A DNA stretch of 64,000 nucleotides. Source: Paenibacillus sp. BK033. Its GTDB lineage: Bacteria > Bacillota > Bacilli > Paenibacillales > Paenibacillaceae. The notes under the pieces were generated by a model. It made no database searches. It saw only the letters and a program-made list of their open reading frames with translations, and had not been told where the DNA came from. Below, piece by piece: positions 17,091-25,789 of this stretch. Positions within the stretch are counted from its first letter, which is position 1. Each line of letters opens with the position of its first letter. The stretch is from NCBI RefSeq assembly GCF_004345425.1, contig NZ_SLVP01000004.1, positions 248,001-312,000 on the forward strand. The letters run 5' to 3'. Made by a program: the position numbers and the translations under genes.

Positions 17091-17510
17091 TTACCGATTA
17101 TCTTGGCTTGCCATGAGTTCGTTTATGATTAGAAAAGACGTATCCGCATGGCTGGAATGAATAACATCATTCGCGCCCATTCCTTTGTAGATCAGACGCG
17201 GGTTTGCACTGTCCGTAACGACGCAGATCGATTTCGACGTCCAGCTGCGGCAGATCTGGATATAACGGCAGCATAAGTTCAGGCTTCTCTCGAATAAAAA
17301 GATCCGGCCGACCGGCAGCTCCGGTACGCGCCAGGTGGCTTCATCCGTTGTGTTGACGACGATGACCGCGGTCACGCCAAGCTCCAGCATCCGCTCATAC
17401 TCGGTCTTATTGTTCACGATGGCCGCAAACGGAATGTGCCGGCGTAGCAGCTGTTTAATAAAGTCCTCGCCTTGCACGTTGGGTGCGGAGACGAGTATAT
17501 AGTCTTCCAT
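17091..17510 (-). CDS. Unrecognised 139-residue soluble protein, first gene of the kdp operon
   Basis: I do not recognise a family. The fold looks alpha/beta with alternating hydrophobic strands (DYILVSA, HIPFAAIVN, VTAVIVVNTTD, VGRIFLFE, KSICVVTD), which recalls a degenerate Rossmann/TrkA-N (RCK) domain, but there is no GxGxxG loop; VSAPNVQGEDFI stands in its place. It contains three cysteines (two in LCCRYIQIC). AGAGGAG lies 10 nt before the ATG. It is the first gene after two c-di-AMP riboswitches and is 79 nt from the next kdp gene, so it is probably controlled with Kdp and could be a regulator or assembly factor (inference). Confidence 0.8.
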   Translation of the reverse strand: MEDYILVSAPNVQGEDFIKQLLRRHIPFAAIVNNKTEYERMLELGVTAVIVVNTTDEATWRVPELPVGRIFLFERSLNLCCRYIQICRSWTSKSICVVTDSANPRLIYKGMGANDVIHSSHADTSFLIINELMASQDNR

Positions 17511-17551
17511 GTGTATACGCTCCTCTTTTCGTTAGAGGAATCAACGACAAA

Positions 17552-17588
17552 CAAAAAAGCCGCGGAAGAGGGACTCTTCACGCGGCTT
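17552..17588 (-). terminator. Terminator of the promoter-distal c-di-AMP riboswitch
   Basis: On the minus strand AAGCCGCG-TGAAGAG pairs with CTCTTC-CGCGGCTT and is followed by TTTTTTG. It lies between the second aptamer and the first kdp gene, and so is the likely expression platform that stops transcription when c-di-AMP is bound. Confidence 0.9.
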
Positions 17589-17646
17589 ATAAGCGCAGCA
17601 CAAAATAAACCGCGCCTATATTCACGATCATCGTTGCCTCTCTTGG

Positions 17647-17808
17647 TACGCTGACGAAGTTAGCTGACGGATTCGGGCGTAAGAGTCGCCCTACGCCAAC
17701 AAGCCCGATTAGAGCCGCGTTGGCGATTCACCCCGTGGACAAGCTGGCTTGCGTGCAGCCGGCTGTCCGATTGGTTCCCCCGTTCCCCCGTGTAGGGGAT
17801 TAAGCGAT
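17647..17808 (-). ncRNA. c-di-AMP riboswitch (ydaO-yuaA class), promoter-distal copy
   Basis: On the minus strand the ydaO landmarks occur in order: ATCGCTTAATC, GGGGGAACCAATC (17786-17774 region), GGGGTGAATC, TAGGGCGACTC, and CGAATCCGTCAGCTAAC, closed by a short P1 (CGCT/AGCG). The class binds two c-di-AMP molecules and usually terminates transcription of K+ importer and osmolyte genes. The terminator at 17552-17588 follows. Placement ahead of kdp fits c-di-AMP repression of K+ uptake. Confidence 0.92.
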
Positions 17809-17841
17809 AAAGACAGTTGATTAAAAATGGGCATCAGAAAT

Positions 17842-17867
17842 AGCCGCAGAGGAAAGATCCCCGCGGC
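17842..17867 (-). terminator. Probable terminator of the promoter-proximal c-di-AMP riboswitch
   Basis: On the minus strand GCCGCGGGG pairs (with two G-U pairs) with CCTCTGCGGC around a short loop, followed by TATTTCT. Weaker U-run than the second terminator, but in the right place between the two aptamers. Confidence 0.55.
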
Positions 17868-17938
17868 CCCTTAAGGTCACAAGATCACATCATCCTCTCT
17901 ACTTGGAAAATGCCTCTGCCATAAGCAGCAGCATTTTC

Positions 17939-18114
17939 ATCGCTTACGAGGTTAGCTGACGGATTCGGACGGTGAGAGTCGCCCTACCGGGTACGGCTCG
18001 CGCGCAGCCTTTTCCCGGATTCACCCCGGATAAGCAAGCTGCTCCGGCTCTCACACCGTTGCGATGCCGCTTATCGATTGGTTCCCCCGTTTCCCTTAAC
18101 GGAAACTCAGCGAT
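17939..18114 (-). ncRNA. c-di-AMP riboswitch (ydaO-yuaA class), promoter-proximal copy
   Basis: Minus-strand landmarks in order: ATCGCTGAG, GGGAAACGGGGGAACCAAT, GGGGTGAATCC, TAGGGCGACTCTC, CGAATCCGTCAGCTAACCTCG, with P1 formed by ATCGCT (18114-18109) and AGCGAT (17944-17939). It is the first RNA element after the promoter and shares most core blocks with the second aptamer about 130 nt downstream, while the peripheral stems differ. Expected to shut off the kdp transcript when c-di-AMP is high. Confidence 0.93.
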
Positions 18115-18141
18115 TGCTACTTCAATCAATTGCTGAATCGT

Positions 18142-18170
18142 ATATTACGCCTGCCGGTCGAGGTTGTAAA
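18142..18170 (-). promoter_or_regulatory. Predicted promoter of the riboswitch-kdp operon
   Basis: On the minus strand TTTACA (18170-18165), a 17-nt spacer, then TAATAT (18147-18142). The start would fall near 18135, about 20 nt before the first aptamer begins. No other good candidate was seen between it and the aptamer. Confidence 0.65.
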
Positions 18171-18258
18171 TGAACCGTGGGGGCGGCATATTGTCTAATT
18201 CTGACAAGGAGCTTGGTTAGAGCGTTTACATTGAAAGGGAACTCTACTATGCTCCTTC

Positions 18259-18288
18259 TTGGACTCTAAATCTCGCGAATGCTATAAT
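18259..18288 (+). promoter_or_regulatory. Predicted plus-strand promoter upstream of rlmN
   Basis: TTGGAC (18259-18264), 18-nt spacer, TATAAT (18283-18288). It would give a leader of about 260 nt before rlmN. Another TATAAT nearer the gene (about 18451) lacks a clear -35. Between 18289 and 18556 I see no other gene; it holds the palindrome listed next. Confidence 0.45.
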
Positions 18289-18306
18289 TCGTTGCGAAAT
18301 TTAGGT

Positions 18307-18320
18307 TTAGGCAAGCCTAA
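18307..18320 (+). promoter_or_regulatory. Perfect palindrome downstream of the rlmN-side promoter
   Basis: TTAGGCAAGCCTAA, a perfect 14-bp inverted repeat beginning about 19 nt after the predicted -10. With the preceding TTAGGT it resembles the DtxR/IdeR-type iron box but with one extra base. A regulator binding site is plausible; identity unknown. Confidence 0.35.
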
Positions 18321-18556
18321 TTGGATTGCTCGGAAAGACTAAATAACACGGAAAAACCGTCTTACAGCGGGCGGTGCACGCAGGAAACTGGAGCGGTACA
18401 ATAAGTGCGCGAGTTAGACGAGAGAATGAGATAAGAGGGCGGAATGGGCGTATAATGGAAGGATTGGACTTTTTCGCCCCTTGTTTTCGTCAGCTAATTT
18501 TGGGACAATAGGAGCAGTATGCGGTTTCCGCCGCGTTTGTGAAAAGAGGAATAACG

Positions 18557-19627
18557 ATGAGTACACCATCCATATATGGATTTACTTTAGATCAATTAAC
18601 GGCATGGCTGGGCGAGCGGGGGCATAAAAAGTTCCGTGCGACTCAGGTGTGGGAATACTTGTACCGGAAGCGGGTTACTAGCTTTACGGACATGGCCGAG
18701 GTTCATCCGGACTGCGTGAAGCTTCTGGAGGAGAACTTTGCGATACAGACGCTGGTCGAGCATACGAAGCAGGTGTCGAAGGACGGCACCGTCAAGCTGC
18801 TGCTCAAGCTGGATGACGGCAACCTGATCGAGACGGTGATGATGCGCCATAAGTTCGGCCTGTCGGTCTGCGTAACCACGCAGGTTGGCTGCAACATCGG
18901 CTGCAGCTTCTGCGCGAGCGGCCTTTTGAAGAAGAGCAGGGACCTGACAAGCGGCGAGATTGTCGAGCAGATCATGAAGATCCAGCTCCATCTTGATGAA
19001 GCGGGTCAAGGCGAGAAGGTCAGCCATATCGTTGTCATGGGTATTGGCGAGCCATTCGATAACTTTATTCACTTGAACGACTTCCTTACAACGGTGAAGG
19101 ATCATAAAGGCCTGGCTATCGGACCGCGCCATATTACGGTATCGACAAGCGGCCTCGCGGATAAAATCAGAGAATTTGCCGACAAGGATCAAGGGGTGAA
19201 TCTCGCCGTATCGCTGCATGCGCCTAATAATGAGCTGCGGACGCGGATTATGAAGATCAACCGCGCGATTCCGATCGAGAAGCTGATGGATGCGATCGAT
19301 TATTATCTGGAGCGGACGAACCGCCGCATCACGCTGGAGTATATTCTGCTCAAGGGCGTGAACGACCGGCCGGAGCATGCGCTTGAGCTTGCCGAGCTGG
19401 TGGGCGACCGCCGCCGTTCCCTTGTGAACGTGAACCTGATCCCTTACAATCCGGTTGACGAGCACAGCCAGTACCAGCGCAGCGAGAACGACTCCATCAA
19501 GGGCTTCTACGATACGCTGAAAAAACAAGACGTCAGCGTCAGCGTACGCCTCGAGCATGGCGCCGACATCGACGCCGCTTGCGGCCAGCTGCGCAGCAAG
19601 CAGATGAACAAGGAAAAAGCCGGCTAA
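18557..19627 (+). CDS. rlmN: 23S rRNA (adenine2503-C2)-methyltransferase RlmN
   Basis: A 356-residue radical-SAM enzyme that methylates A2503 of 23S rRNA and A37 of some tRNAs. The radical-SAM cluster cysteines are C112, C116 and C119 (GCNIGCSFC); [18 protein letters not shown] and [10 protein letters not shown] match B. subtilis RlmN, and the C-terminal [12 protein letters not shown] carries the cysteine that forms the methyl-carrying intermediate. ATG 18557 has AGAGGA 6 nt upstream; the frame extends to GTG 18539 but without a ribosome site. It is divergent from the kdp operon and ends at a perfect terminator. Confidence 0.96.
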   Translation: MSTPSIYGFTLDQLTAWLGERGHKKFRATQVWEYLYRKRVTSFTDMAEVHPDCVKLLEENFAIQTLVEHTKQVSKDGTVKLLLKLDDGNLIETVMMRHKFGLSVCVTTQVGCNIGCSFCASGLLKKSRDLTSGEIVEQIMKIQLHLDEAGQGEKVSHIVVMGIGEPFDNFIHLNDFLTTVKDHKGLAIGPRHITVSTSGLADKIREFADKDQGVNLAVSLHAPNNELRTRIMKINRAIPIEKLMDAIDYYLERTNRRITLEYILLKGVNDRPEHALELAELVGDRRRSLVNVNLIPYNPVDEHSQYQRSENDSIKGFYDTLKKQDVSVSVRLEHGADIDAACGQLRSKQMNKEKAG

Positions 19628-19645
19628 CAACCGGCACGGCATAAT

Positions 19646-19675
19646 AAAAGCCATGATCGCGCGATCATGGCTTTT
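19646..19675. terminator. Bidirectional perfect-stem terminator
   Basis: AAAAGCCATGATCGC and GCGATCATGGCTTTT form a perfect 15-bp palindrome with T-runs both ways; it serves rlmN and the convergent lysoplasmalogenase-like gene. Confidence 0.9.
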
Positions 19676-19741
19676 TGCAATTCCAAGGGTCCATAATCCG
19701 GAATGAAACGCGCTCCTCCGCCTAAGGACGGCGAAGCCGTT

Positions 19742-20386
19742 TCATCTTGCGGGAGCGGTGCGGCTTCGGTAACCGATGCAGGCCGCAATGGAAATCTGCG
19801 CGGCATAGTAGGTTGTCATAATGAGGATATCCGAGCCTGCCACGTCCGAGACGAACTTGTTCCAGGCGAGAATGGAGTCGGAAGCCATAAACAGCAAGGC
19901 GCCCGCAACCGCCCATGCGTTGCCGGACATAATGGCCGACCAGCCCATCAGCGAAATGGCGGTTACATAGACAAGCACGGGGAGTTTGAGACCGTCGTCC
20001 CCCGACTTTGCGAGAGCATCCATAAGCTCATAGCCCATATAAACGGCGTATGCCCCGATCGGAACAACCGTGACGAGCCGCCGGAAGGAAAACCTCCATC
20101 GTCCGAAAAACCCGCTTAAATAAAACAAATGGCCGATTAAAAAGGCGGACAGTCCTACGATAAAGTTACCCAGGGTAACATCGCCAATCACGCAGAAGAC
20201 AAGACCGGTTAGCACGATCCGTTGAAACCGCTTACCGTTTCGCGCGGGCTGCAAGTAAGCGTAACCGATAATCAGCAGCATCGGAATCGCTTTGAAAATT
20301 AGCTTGACGGCATGCGGTTCAGCGGGAATGATAAAAATGTAAAGCAAGCCCGTAAGCAGAATAAGGGCAGGCAGCAATTTATTCAA
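19742..20386 (-). CDS. YhhN/TMEM86-family membrane protein (lysoplasmalogenase-like)
   Basis: A 214-residue protein with about eight hydrophobic helices. Family marks are KAIPMLLII near residue 32, GDVTLG at about 68-73 and GALLFMASDSILAWNKF at about 162-178, whose Asp residues are conserved in lysoplasmalogenases that cleave vinyl-ether lysophospholipids. Start is TTG 20386 with AGGAG 9 nt upstream; no in-frame ATG fits. It is convergent with rlmN and divergent from the aldehyde dehydrogenase. Its activity in this organism is not certain because many bacterial family members are uncharacterised. Confidence 0.82.
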   Translation of the reverse strand: MNKLLPALILLTGLLYIFIIPAEPHAVKLIFKAIPMLLIIGYAYLQPARNGKRFQRIVLTGLVFCVIGDVTLGNFIVGLSAFLIGHLFYLSGFFGRWRFSFRRLVTVVPIGAYAVYMGYELMDALAKSGDDGLKLPVLVYVTAISLMGWSAIMSGNAWAVAGALLFMASDSILAWNKFVSDVAGSDILIMTTYYAAQISIAACIGYRSRTAPAR

Positions 20387-20468
20387 TCGGCATCGCTCCT
20401 TTTCCCTAACTATAGCATAGAATTTCGTTTTTCAAGTCTGGATTCCTATCGAAAAGGCGGGGTATCGC

Positions 20469-21851
20469 ATGAATATGAACATGAATACAGCTCAACAATC
20501 GCTGGAGAAGCAGCGGCATTATTACGGGACGGGGGCAACCCGGAGTCTCGAATTCCGGCTGGCGCAGCTGGCCAAGCTGCGCCAAGCCATTACGGAACGC
20601 GAGGATGCGATTATGCAGGCGCTTCGGCTTGACCTGAACCGGAGCGAGCAGGAGTCCTATATGCTGGAGATTGGACTGGTTCTCAAAGAAATCTCTTTCG
20701 TGCAGAAGAGGCTGAAGCGGTGGATGAAGCCCGCCAAGGTCAAAACGGCGCTTACCCACATGGGCAGCAAGGGGTACATCGTGCCGGAGCCGCTTGGCAC
20801 CGCGCTTATTATCGCACCGTGGAACTATCCGTTCCAGCTCGCGATGGCGCCTCTTGTGGGAGCTATAGCGGCGGGCAATACGGCGATTCTGAAGCCGTCG
20901 GAGCTGTCGCCCGCGGTGTCGGAGGTGATGTCCTCGCTTGTTCAGGATACATTTGATCCTTCTTACATAACCGTTATGGAAGGCGGGGTCGAAGTAAGCA
21001 AAGAGCTGCTTGACCTGCCGTTCGATAAAATTTTCTTTACGGGCAGCGTTAACGTCGGCAAGCAGGTCATGGCCGCCGCGGCCAAGCATTTGACGCCGGT
21101 TACGCTCGAGCTTGGGGGCAAAAGCCCGGCTATTGTGCATCATGACGCCAATCTCAAGCTGGCCGCGAGACGCCTTGCCTTCGGCAAATTTATTAATGCC
21201 GGCCAGACCTGCATCGCGCCTGATTACGCGCTTGTGCACCATAGCGTTCTGGAGGAATTCCTTCAGCATCTTCGCAAAACGGTAACGAGGTTCTATGGCC
21301 AGAGTCCGCTTGATCATAAGGATTACGGCAAAATTATATCGGAGCGCCATTTTCAAAGGCTCGCTGGCTTCCTTCGCGAAGGGGAGGCTGTCATGGGCGG
21401 AGGGGCAGACGAAATGTCGCTCCGGATCGAGCCTACCGTATTAACCCGCGTGGACTGGAATATGCCGGTCATGCAGGAAGAGATTTTTGGCCCGATTCTG
21501 CCTGTCCTTGTCTATGACGAACTGCAAGAAGCAATTGACCAAATCAATGCGCGTCCGAAGCCGCTTGCCCTCTATCTGTTCAGCGAGAACGCGGCTATTC
21601 AGAAGCGGGTGACCGAAGCCGTGCCGTTTGGCGGCGGATGCATCAACGATACGCTCATGCATCTGGCGACGCCGTATTTGCCGTTTGGCGGCGTGGGCGA
21701 GAGCGGGCTCGGTGCTTATCATGGCGAGTACAGCTTCAAGACCTTCTCCCATATGAAAAGCGTGCTGAAGCAAACGACCAGGTTCGATTTCGCCTTCCGT
21801 TATCCGTCGGCGAAGGGTGGTCTTTCGATCATTCGGAGGCTGATGAAATAG
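20469..21851 (+). CDS. Aldehyde dehydrogenase, class-3/YwdH type
   Basis: A 460-residue NAD(P)-dependent aldehyde dehydrogenase of the short (class 3) type that lacks the N-terminal extension of class 1/2. Visible: APWNYPFQLAMAPLVGAIAAGNTAILKPSE, the cofactor loop FTGSVNVGKQVM, the catalytic Glu in LELGGKSPAIV, and the catalytic Cys in NAGQTCIAPDYAL. The C-terminus ESGLGAYHGEYSFKTFSHMKSVL is typical. It oxidises aldehydes to acids, probably fatty or aromatic ones. The ribosome site is weak (AGGCGGGGT). No close operon partner. Confidence 0.92.
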   Translation: MNMNMNTAQQSLEKQRHYYGTGATRSLEFRLAQLAKLRQAITEREDAIMQALRLDLNRSEQESYMLEIGLVLKEISFVQKRLKRWMKPAKVKTALTHMGSKGYIVPEPLGTALIIAPWNYPFQLAMAPLVGAIAAGNTAILKPSELSPAVSEVMSSLVQDTFDPSYITVMEGGVEVSKELLDLPFDKIFFTGSVNVGKQVMAAAAKHLTPVTLELGGKSPAIVHHDANLKLAARRLAFGKFINAGQTCIAPDYALVHHSVLEEFLQHLRKTVTRFYGQSPLDHKDYGKIISERHFQRLAGFLREGEAVMGGGADEMSLRIEPTVLTRVDWNMPVMQEEIFGPILPVLVYDELQEAIDQINARPKPLALYLFSENAAIQKRVTEAVPFGGGCINDTLMHLATPYLPFGGVGESGLGAYHGEYSFKTFSHMKSVLKQTTRFDFAFRYPSAKGGLSIIRRLMK

Positions 21852-21899
21852 AGGCGCATCCGTCATAAAAGTTTTTAACTTTATTTGTAAAAAATTTAT

Positions 21900-21929
21900 T
21901 TGACTAAAGGCTGGTTTGCTCAGTAACAT
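21900..21929 (+). promoter_or_regulatory. Predicted promoter of the DHA2 transporter gene
   Basis: TTGACT (21900-21905), 18-nt spacer, TAACAT (21924-21929), about 80 nt upstream of the start codon, in an AT-rich stretch. Confidence 0.5.
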
Positions 21930-22012
21930 GGGGTAGCAAACAACCATTACTGGCAGCCGTTGTCCCCTCATCCTGTGGCGTAATGGTGTATTCCATGTAG
22001 GAGGTTATACGG

Positions 22013-23566
22013 ATGGAACAACGGTTAAACGATCATTCGCAGGAGCAGGAATTCAGCATGAAAAGCATCCTGCTCCCGCTTGTCGCGATTATTCTCGGCT
22101 GCTTTATGGTTATTCTCGATACAACGGCGATGAATGTCGCTTTATCGAAGCTCGTAGAGGATTTCCATACGCAGCTTCCCACTCTGCAATGGACCGTAAC
22201 GGGCTATATGCTGGCGCAAGCGGCTGTCATTCCTCTTGCCGGCTGGCTGTCCGACCGGTTCGGCGCCAAGACGGTTTTTCTGACCTCGGTCATCCTCTTT
22301 ACGTTAGGCTCGCTCCTGTGCGCGCTGCCGAACGACCCGCAAACGCTCATTGCGTTCCGCGTTATTCAAGGGCTTGGCGGCGGATTCGTGCTGCCGGTCG
22401 CGATGGCGTATGTTTACCGGCTGAGTCCGCCGAGCAAGGTGGGGCAGGTCATGGGGATGCTGGGCGTGCCGATTCTTCTTGCGCCTGCCATTGGCCCCAT
22501 TCTCTCCGGCTGGCTCGTCGAGTACCACTCCTGGCGCTGGATCTTCCTGATCAATCTGCCCGTGGGCATTATCAGCGTATTGTTTGGCTTATGGAAACTG
22601 CCGAAGCTGGCGACCAAGAAGCTTGCGGGACTAGATATTCCCGGCATGATTCTGGGGCCGCTCGCTTTCGCGGCGTTATCCTATGGCGTTAACCAAGGCG
22701 CCGAAAGCTGGACTTCGGACAAAACGCTCTCCGGCCTTATCGTTGGCGGCATCGCGCTAATCGTCTTTATTATCGTAGAGCTGCGCGCGAAGCATCCGCT
22801 GCTGGATCTTCGGGTGTTCCGCTCGGTTGATTTCTCGTTTGGCATTGTGGTGCAGTGGATTGTTCAGTTCTCTCTTTTCGGAGCGATTTTCCTGCTGCCG
22901 CAATTTCTTCAGCAGGGCCGCGGCTACGGTGCCTTCGACACCGGCCTTACCTTGTTCCCGCAAGCGCTGGCATCGGCCTGCATGATGCCGATCGGCGGTT
23001 ATTTGTTTGACCGGATCGGGGTCCGCTGGCTGGTGGTTATCGGGCTTAGCCTTGTTTCGGGCGCCATCTTCCAATACTCAAATCTCGATATTCATACGGG
23101 AAGAGAGGATCTGCTGCTGCCGCTTATCATGGCCGGCTCGGGAATGGGGCTTATGATGATGCCGCTGAATTCCCATCTGATCAACAAGACGCCGCGGGAG
23201 CTGGTCAGCCGGGTTACTTCGCTTACGAGCGCCATGCAGCAGGTAATCAGCTCGCTTGCGGTAGCGCTGCTCGTCACGATTCTGACGAAGAGGATTGCAA
23301 AGCTGATGGTTGAAGCGAACGTGCCGCCCGAAGCGCTGGCGAATCAGACCGCGGGAAGCGGCGCCGCGCAGGCGAGTCCGGAGCAGCTGCAGCAGCTTCT
23401 CGCATTGGCGGTCGATGCATTCGACTACACCTTTGGCATTATGGTGTTTGTTGCTATTGCGGGTGCCTTGTTAGGACTTCTGCTCCGCAGAGGCAAGAAA
23501 AGTTCCGGCGAGAACACGCAGGCCGAGAAGCCGGAAGCGGCTCTCGAAGGGCTTCATATGGGATAG
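22013..23566 (+). CDS. DHA2-family drug:H+ antiporter (MFS, EmrB/QacA type)
   Basis: A 517-residue transporter with 14 predicted helices. Family motifs: LDTTAMNVALSKL in helix 1 (motif D1), GWLSDRFGAKTVFL (motif A) after helix 2, FRVIQGLGGGFVLPVAM (motif B) in helix 4, and GPILSGWLVEYHSWRWIFLINLPVG (motif C). It exports hydrophobic or cationic compounds using the proton gradient; substrate unknown. AGGAGGT lies 8 nt before the ATG. Followed by a strong terminator, so it is probably monocistronic. Confidence 0.93.
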   Translation: MEQRLNDHSQEQEFSMKSILLPLVAIILGCFMVILDTTAMNVALSKLVEDFHTQLPTLQWTVTGYMLAQAAVIPLAGWLSDRFGAKTVFLTSVILFTLGSLLCALPNDPQTLIAFRVIQGLGGGFVLPVAMAYVYRLSPPSKVGQVMGMLGVPILLAPAIGPILSGWLVEYHSWRWIFLINLPVGIISVLFGLWKLPKLATKKLAGLDIPGMILGPLAFAALSYGVNQGAESWTSDKTLSGLIVGGIALIVFIIVELRAKHPLLDLRVFRSVDFSFGIVVQWIVQFSLFGAIFLLPQFLQQGRGYGAFDTGLTLFPQALASACMMPIGGYLFDRIGVRWLVVIGLSLVSGAIFQYSNLDIHTGREDLLLPLIMAGSGMGLMMMPLNSHLINKTPRELVSRVTSLTSAMQQVISSLAVALLVTILTKRIAKLMVEANVPPEALANQTAGSGAAQASPEQLQQLLALAVDAFDYTFGIMVFVAIAGALLGLLLRRGKKSSGENTQAEKPEAALEGLHMG

Positions 23567-23575
23567 AAGGATGCA

Positions 23576-23624
23576 AGCACCCGCCACCAGGCTGTTCACA
23601 GCCGAGTGGCGGGTGCTTTTTTTT
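23576..23624 (+). terminator. Rho-independent terminator
   Basis: AGCACCCGCCAC pairs with GTGGCGGGTGCT; TTTTTTT follows. An inner GGCTGT/ACAGCC stem extends the loop. Confidence 0.92.
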
Positions 23625-23772
23625 GCCCAAATCAGACTGATTTGTCGGGTGTTCATCTCTCACTTCCCCGGTTTTGCCGCCGCCGGTCCCGTTAGATAAT
23701 AGGAGCAGGCAGGGGCTTAAGGCGCCTGACCGCAAGCAAAGGCAAGCTAGCAGAACGGAGAGGTTGCAAGCT

Positions 23773-25767
23773 ATGAAATTTGGCGTTTGTTATTATCCGG
23801 AGCATTGGCCGGAGGAACGCTGGCCGCTGGATGCGAAGCTGATGCGGGAGGCCGGCATCAATATCGTCCGGATCGGGGAGTTTGCCTGGTCGAAGCTTGA
23901 GAGGAGACCCGGCGAATATACCTTCGAATGGCTGGACAAAAGCTTGTCCATTCTAGCTACCGAAGGCATTCGGGTCGTGCTGGGCACCCCAACGGCTACG
24001 CCGCCCAAATGGCTCATGGACCGCCATCCCGACCTCTACATGCGGGATAACAAGGGAGTTGCCAGGGGCTTCGGGCACCGGAGGCATTATTGCTATAACC
24101 ATCCCGATTACCCTGTCTATATTCAGTCAATCGTTACGCAGCTGGCGACAAGATACGGCGCTTGCGATAACGTAGTAGCCTGGCAGATCGATAACGAGTT
24201 TGGCTGCACGGATACGACTCGCTGCTACTGCGATAATTGCCGGACGGCCTTCCAGCAATGGCTGGAGGCCAAGTATGGGAACATCGACAACCTGAACGAG
24301 CAGTGGGGAACGGTATTCTGGAGCCAGATCTACAACGCGTTCTGCGAAATCGAGCTGCCGGCTTATACGGTCTTTCCGCTTCATAATCCCGGCATGGAGC
24401 TTGATTTCCGGCGTTTCTCATCCGATTCCGTCGTCCGGTTCCAGCAGCTTCAGCTTGATATTATCCGCTCCCTTGCTCCGCATCAGCCGATTACGCACAA
24501 CATGATGGGTATGTTTAACGAGATCAACGACTTCAACCTGTCGAAGGAGCTGGATTTCGCATCGCTGGACAATTACCCGAATTTGATGTTTGCCGATAAG
24601 CCCGATCCGCGGAGCTCCGCATTGGCTCTGGATGCAACCAGGGGCTTTAAGCAGGCGAGCTTCTGGATGATGGAGCATCAGAGCGGTCCGCCGGGCGGCA
24701 ACATGCTGTTCCCGACGCCCAAGCCGGGCGAGCTGCGCAAATGGACGTATCAGTCCGTTGCCCATGGGGCGGACGCGATCTTGTATTTCCGCTGGAGAAC
24801 CTGCCTGTTTGGAGCGGAGCAATTCTGGCACGGCCTGCTGCCGCATGACGGCATACCCGGACGGCGTTACGAAGAAGCGGCGCGAACGGGGGAAGAGCTG
24901 CAGCGGCTGCTGCCTCTGATGGAGGGACTCGGCAGCGGGGCCGAAGTGGCAATGATCCGGTCCTATGAGAATGAATGGGCGATGGAGATTCAGCCGCAAA
25001 CCCATGAGCACCGGTACGACCGTCAATTCCAGTCCTATTACCGGTACTTCTACGACAGCCGGATTCCCGTTGACGTCATCTCCGATGAGCATTCCTTCGA
25101 TAGCTACAAGCTGGTCGTTCTGCCGCATTATATGATGGCAAAGCCGGGCGTTGCCGAGAGGCTGGCGCATTATGCGGCCGCGGGCGGCACCGTTGTGCTC
25201 GATATCCGCGCGGGGACAAAGCTGTGGAACAACCGGATGGATGATGCCACGCTGCCCGGGGCGTTCAGGGAGCTGCTCGGCATCCGCATTACGGATTACG
25301 GCACGCTTCGCGAAGGGGAAACCCGACGGATTGCGGCGGCAGACGGGGAGCCTGTCGGGCACGGAACGGTCTGGTACGATGTCATCGTCTGCGAGAAGGC
25401 GGAAGCGATCGCCTGGTACGCCGAGGATTACATGTCCGGGACACCGGCCGCGACGCGCAACGCCGTCGGTAAGGGCGCAGCCTATTATCTCGGCATAGGC
25501 GCTGATCCGGCCTGCATGCGCAGCCTGATGAACCGGGTTTGCGAATCCGCGAGCGTTCGCCCCATTACCGAAGTATCGGCGCCGGAGGAGGTAGAGCTGA
25601 CAAGAAGGGCGGACCGTTTGCAGTCGTTTATCTTCGCGATTAACCACGCGGGAGAAGAGCGGAGTCTTCAGCTTGCCGGACCGATGCGGGAGCTGATCTC
25701 GGACCGCGCGATGGAAGGCGCGGCTGTTATTCCGGCTTACGGCGCCTATGTTTTCGCCCGTGTCTAA
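23773..25767 (+). CDS. GH42 beta-galactosidase
   Basis: A 664-residue glycoside hydrolase family 42 enzyme, without signal peptide, so cytoplasmic. The (beta/alpha)8 domain begins YYPEHWPEERW; acid/base E142 lies in QIDNEFGC and nucleophile E301 in MMEHQSGPPG. C-terminal trimerisation (about 400-600) and beta domains follow. Cysteines CTDTTRCYCDNC (about 147-158) match the zinc site seen in several GH42 enzymes. Length agrees with B. subtilis YesZ. ATG 23773 has GGAGAGG upstream; the frame extends to 23674 without homology. First gene of a glycan-uptake locus; it would trim galactosides from imported oligosaccharides. Confidence 0.94.
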   Translation: MKFGVCYYPEHWPEERWPLDAKLMREAGINIVRIGEFAWSKLERRPGEYTFEWLDKSLSILATEGIRVVLGTPTATPPKWLMDRHPDLYMRDNKGVARGFGHRRHYCYNHPDYPVYIQSIVTQLATRYGACDNVVAWQIDNEFGCTDTTRCYCDNCRTAFQQWLEAKYGNIDNLNEQWGTVFWSQIYNAFCEIELPAYTVFPLHNPGMELDFRRFSSDSVVRFQQLQLDIIRSLAPHQPITHNMMGMFNEINDFNLSKELDFASLDNYPNLMFADKPDPRSSALALDATRGFKQASFWMMEHQSGPPGGNMLFPTPKPGELRKWTYQSVAHGADAILYFRWRTCLFGAEQFWHGLLPHDGIPGRRYEEAARTGEELQRLLPLMEGLGSGAEVAMIRSYENEWAMEIQPQTHEHRYDRQFQSYYRYFYDSRIPVDVISDEHSFDSYKLVVLPHYMMAKPGVAERLAHYAAAGGTVVLDIRAGTKLWNNRMDDATLPGAFRELLGIRITDYGTLREGETRRIAAADGEPVGHGTVWYDVIVCEKAEAIAWYAEDYMSGTPAATRNAVGKGAAYYLGIGADPACMRSLMNRVCESASVRPITEVSAPEEVELTRRADRLQSFIFAINHAGEERSLQLAGPMRELISDRAMEGAAVIPAYGAYVFARV

Positions 25768-25789
25768 GTCGTCATGAAAGGAGACTACC

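Noticed and set aside
17944-18129. Small minus-strand ORF inside the first riboswitch
   Set aside because: The sequence is fully explained by the conserved ydaO aptamer; no ribosome site.
18453-18511. 18-codon ORF ahead of rlmN as a leader peptide
   Set aside because: No ribosome site and no regulatory codon run; cannot be supported.
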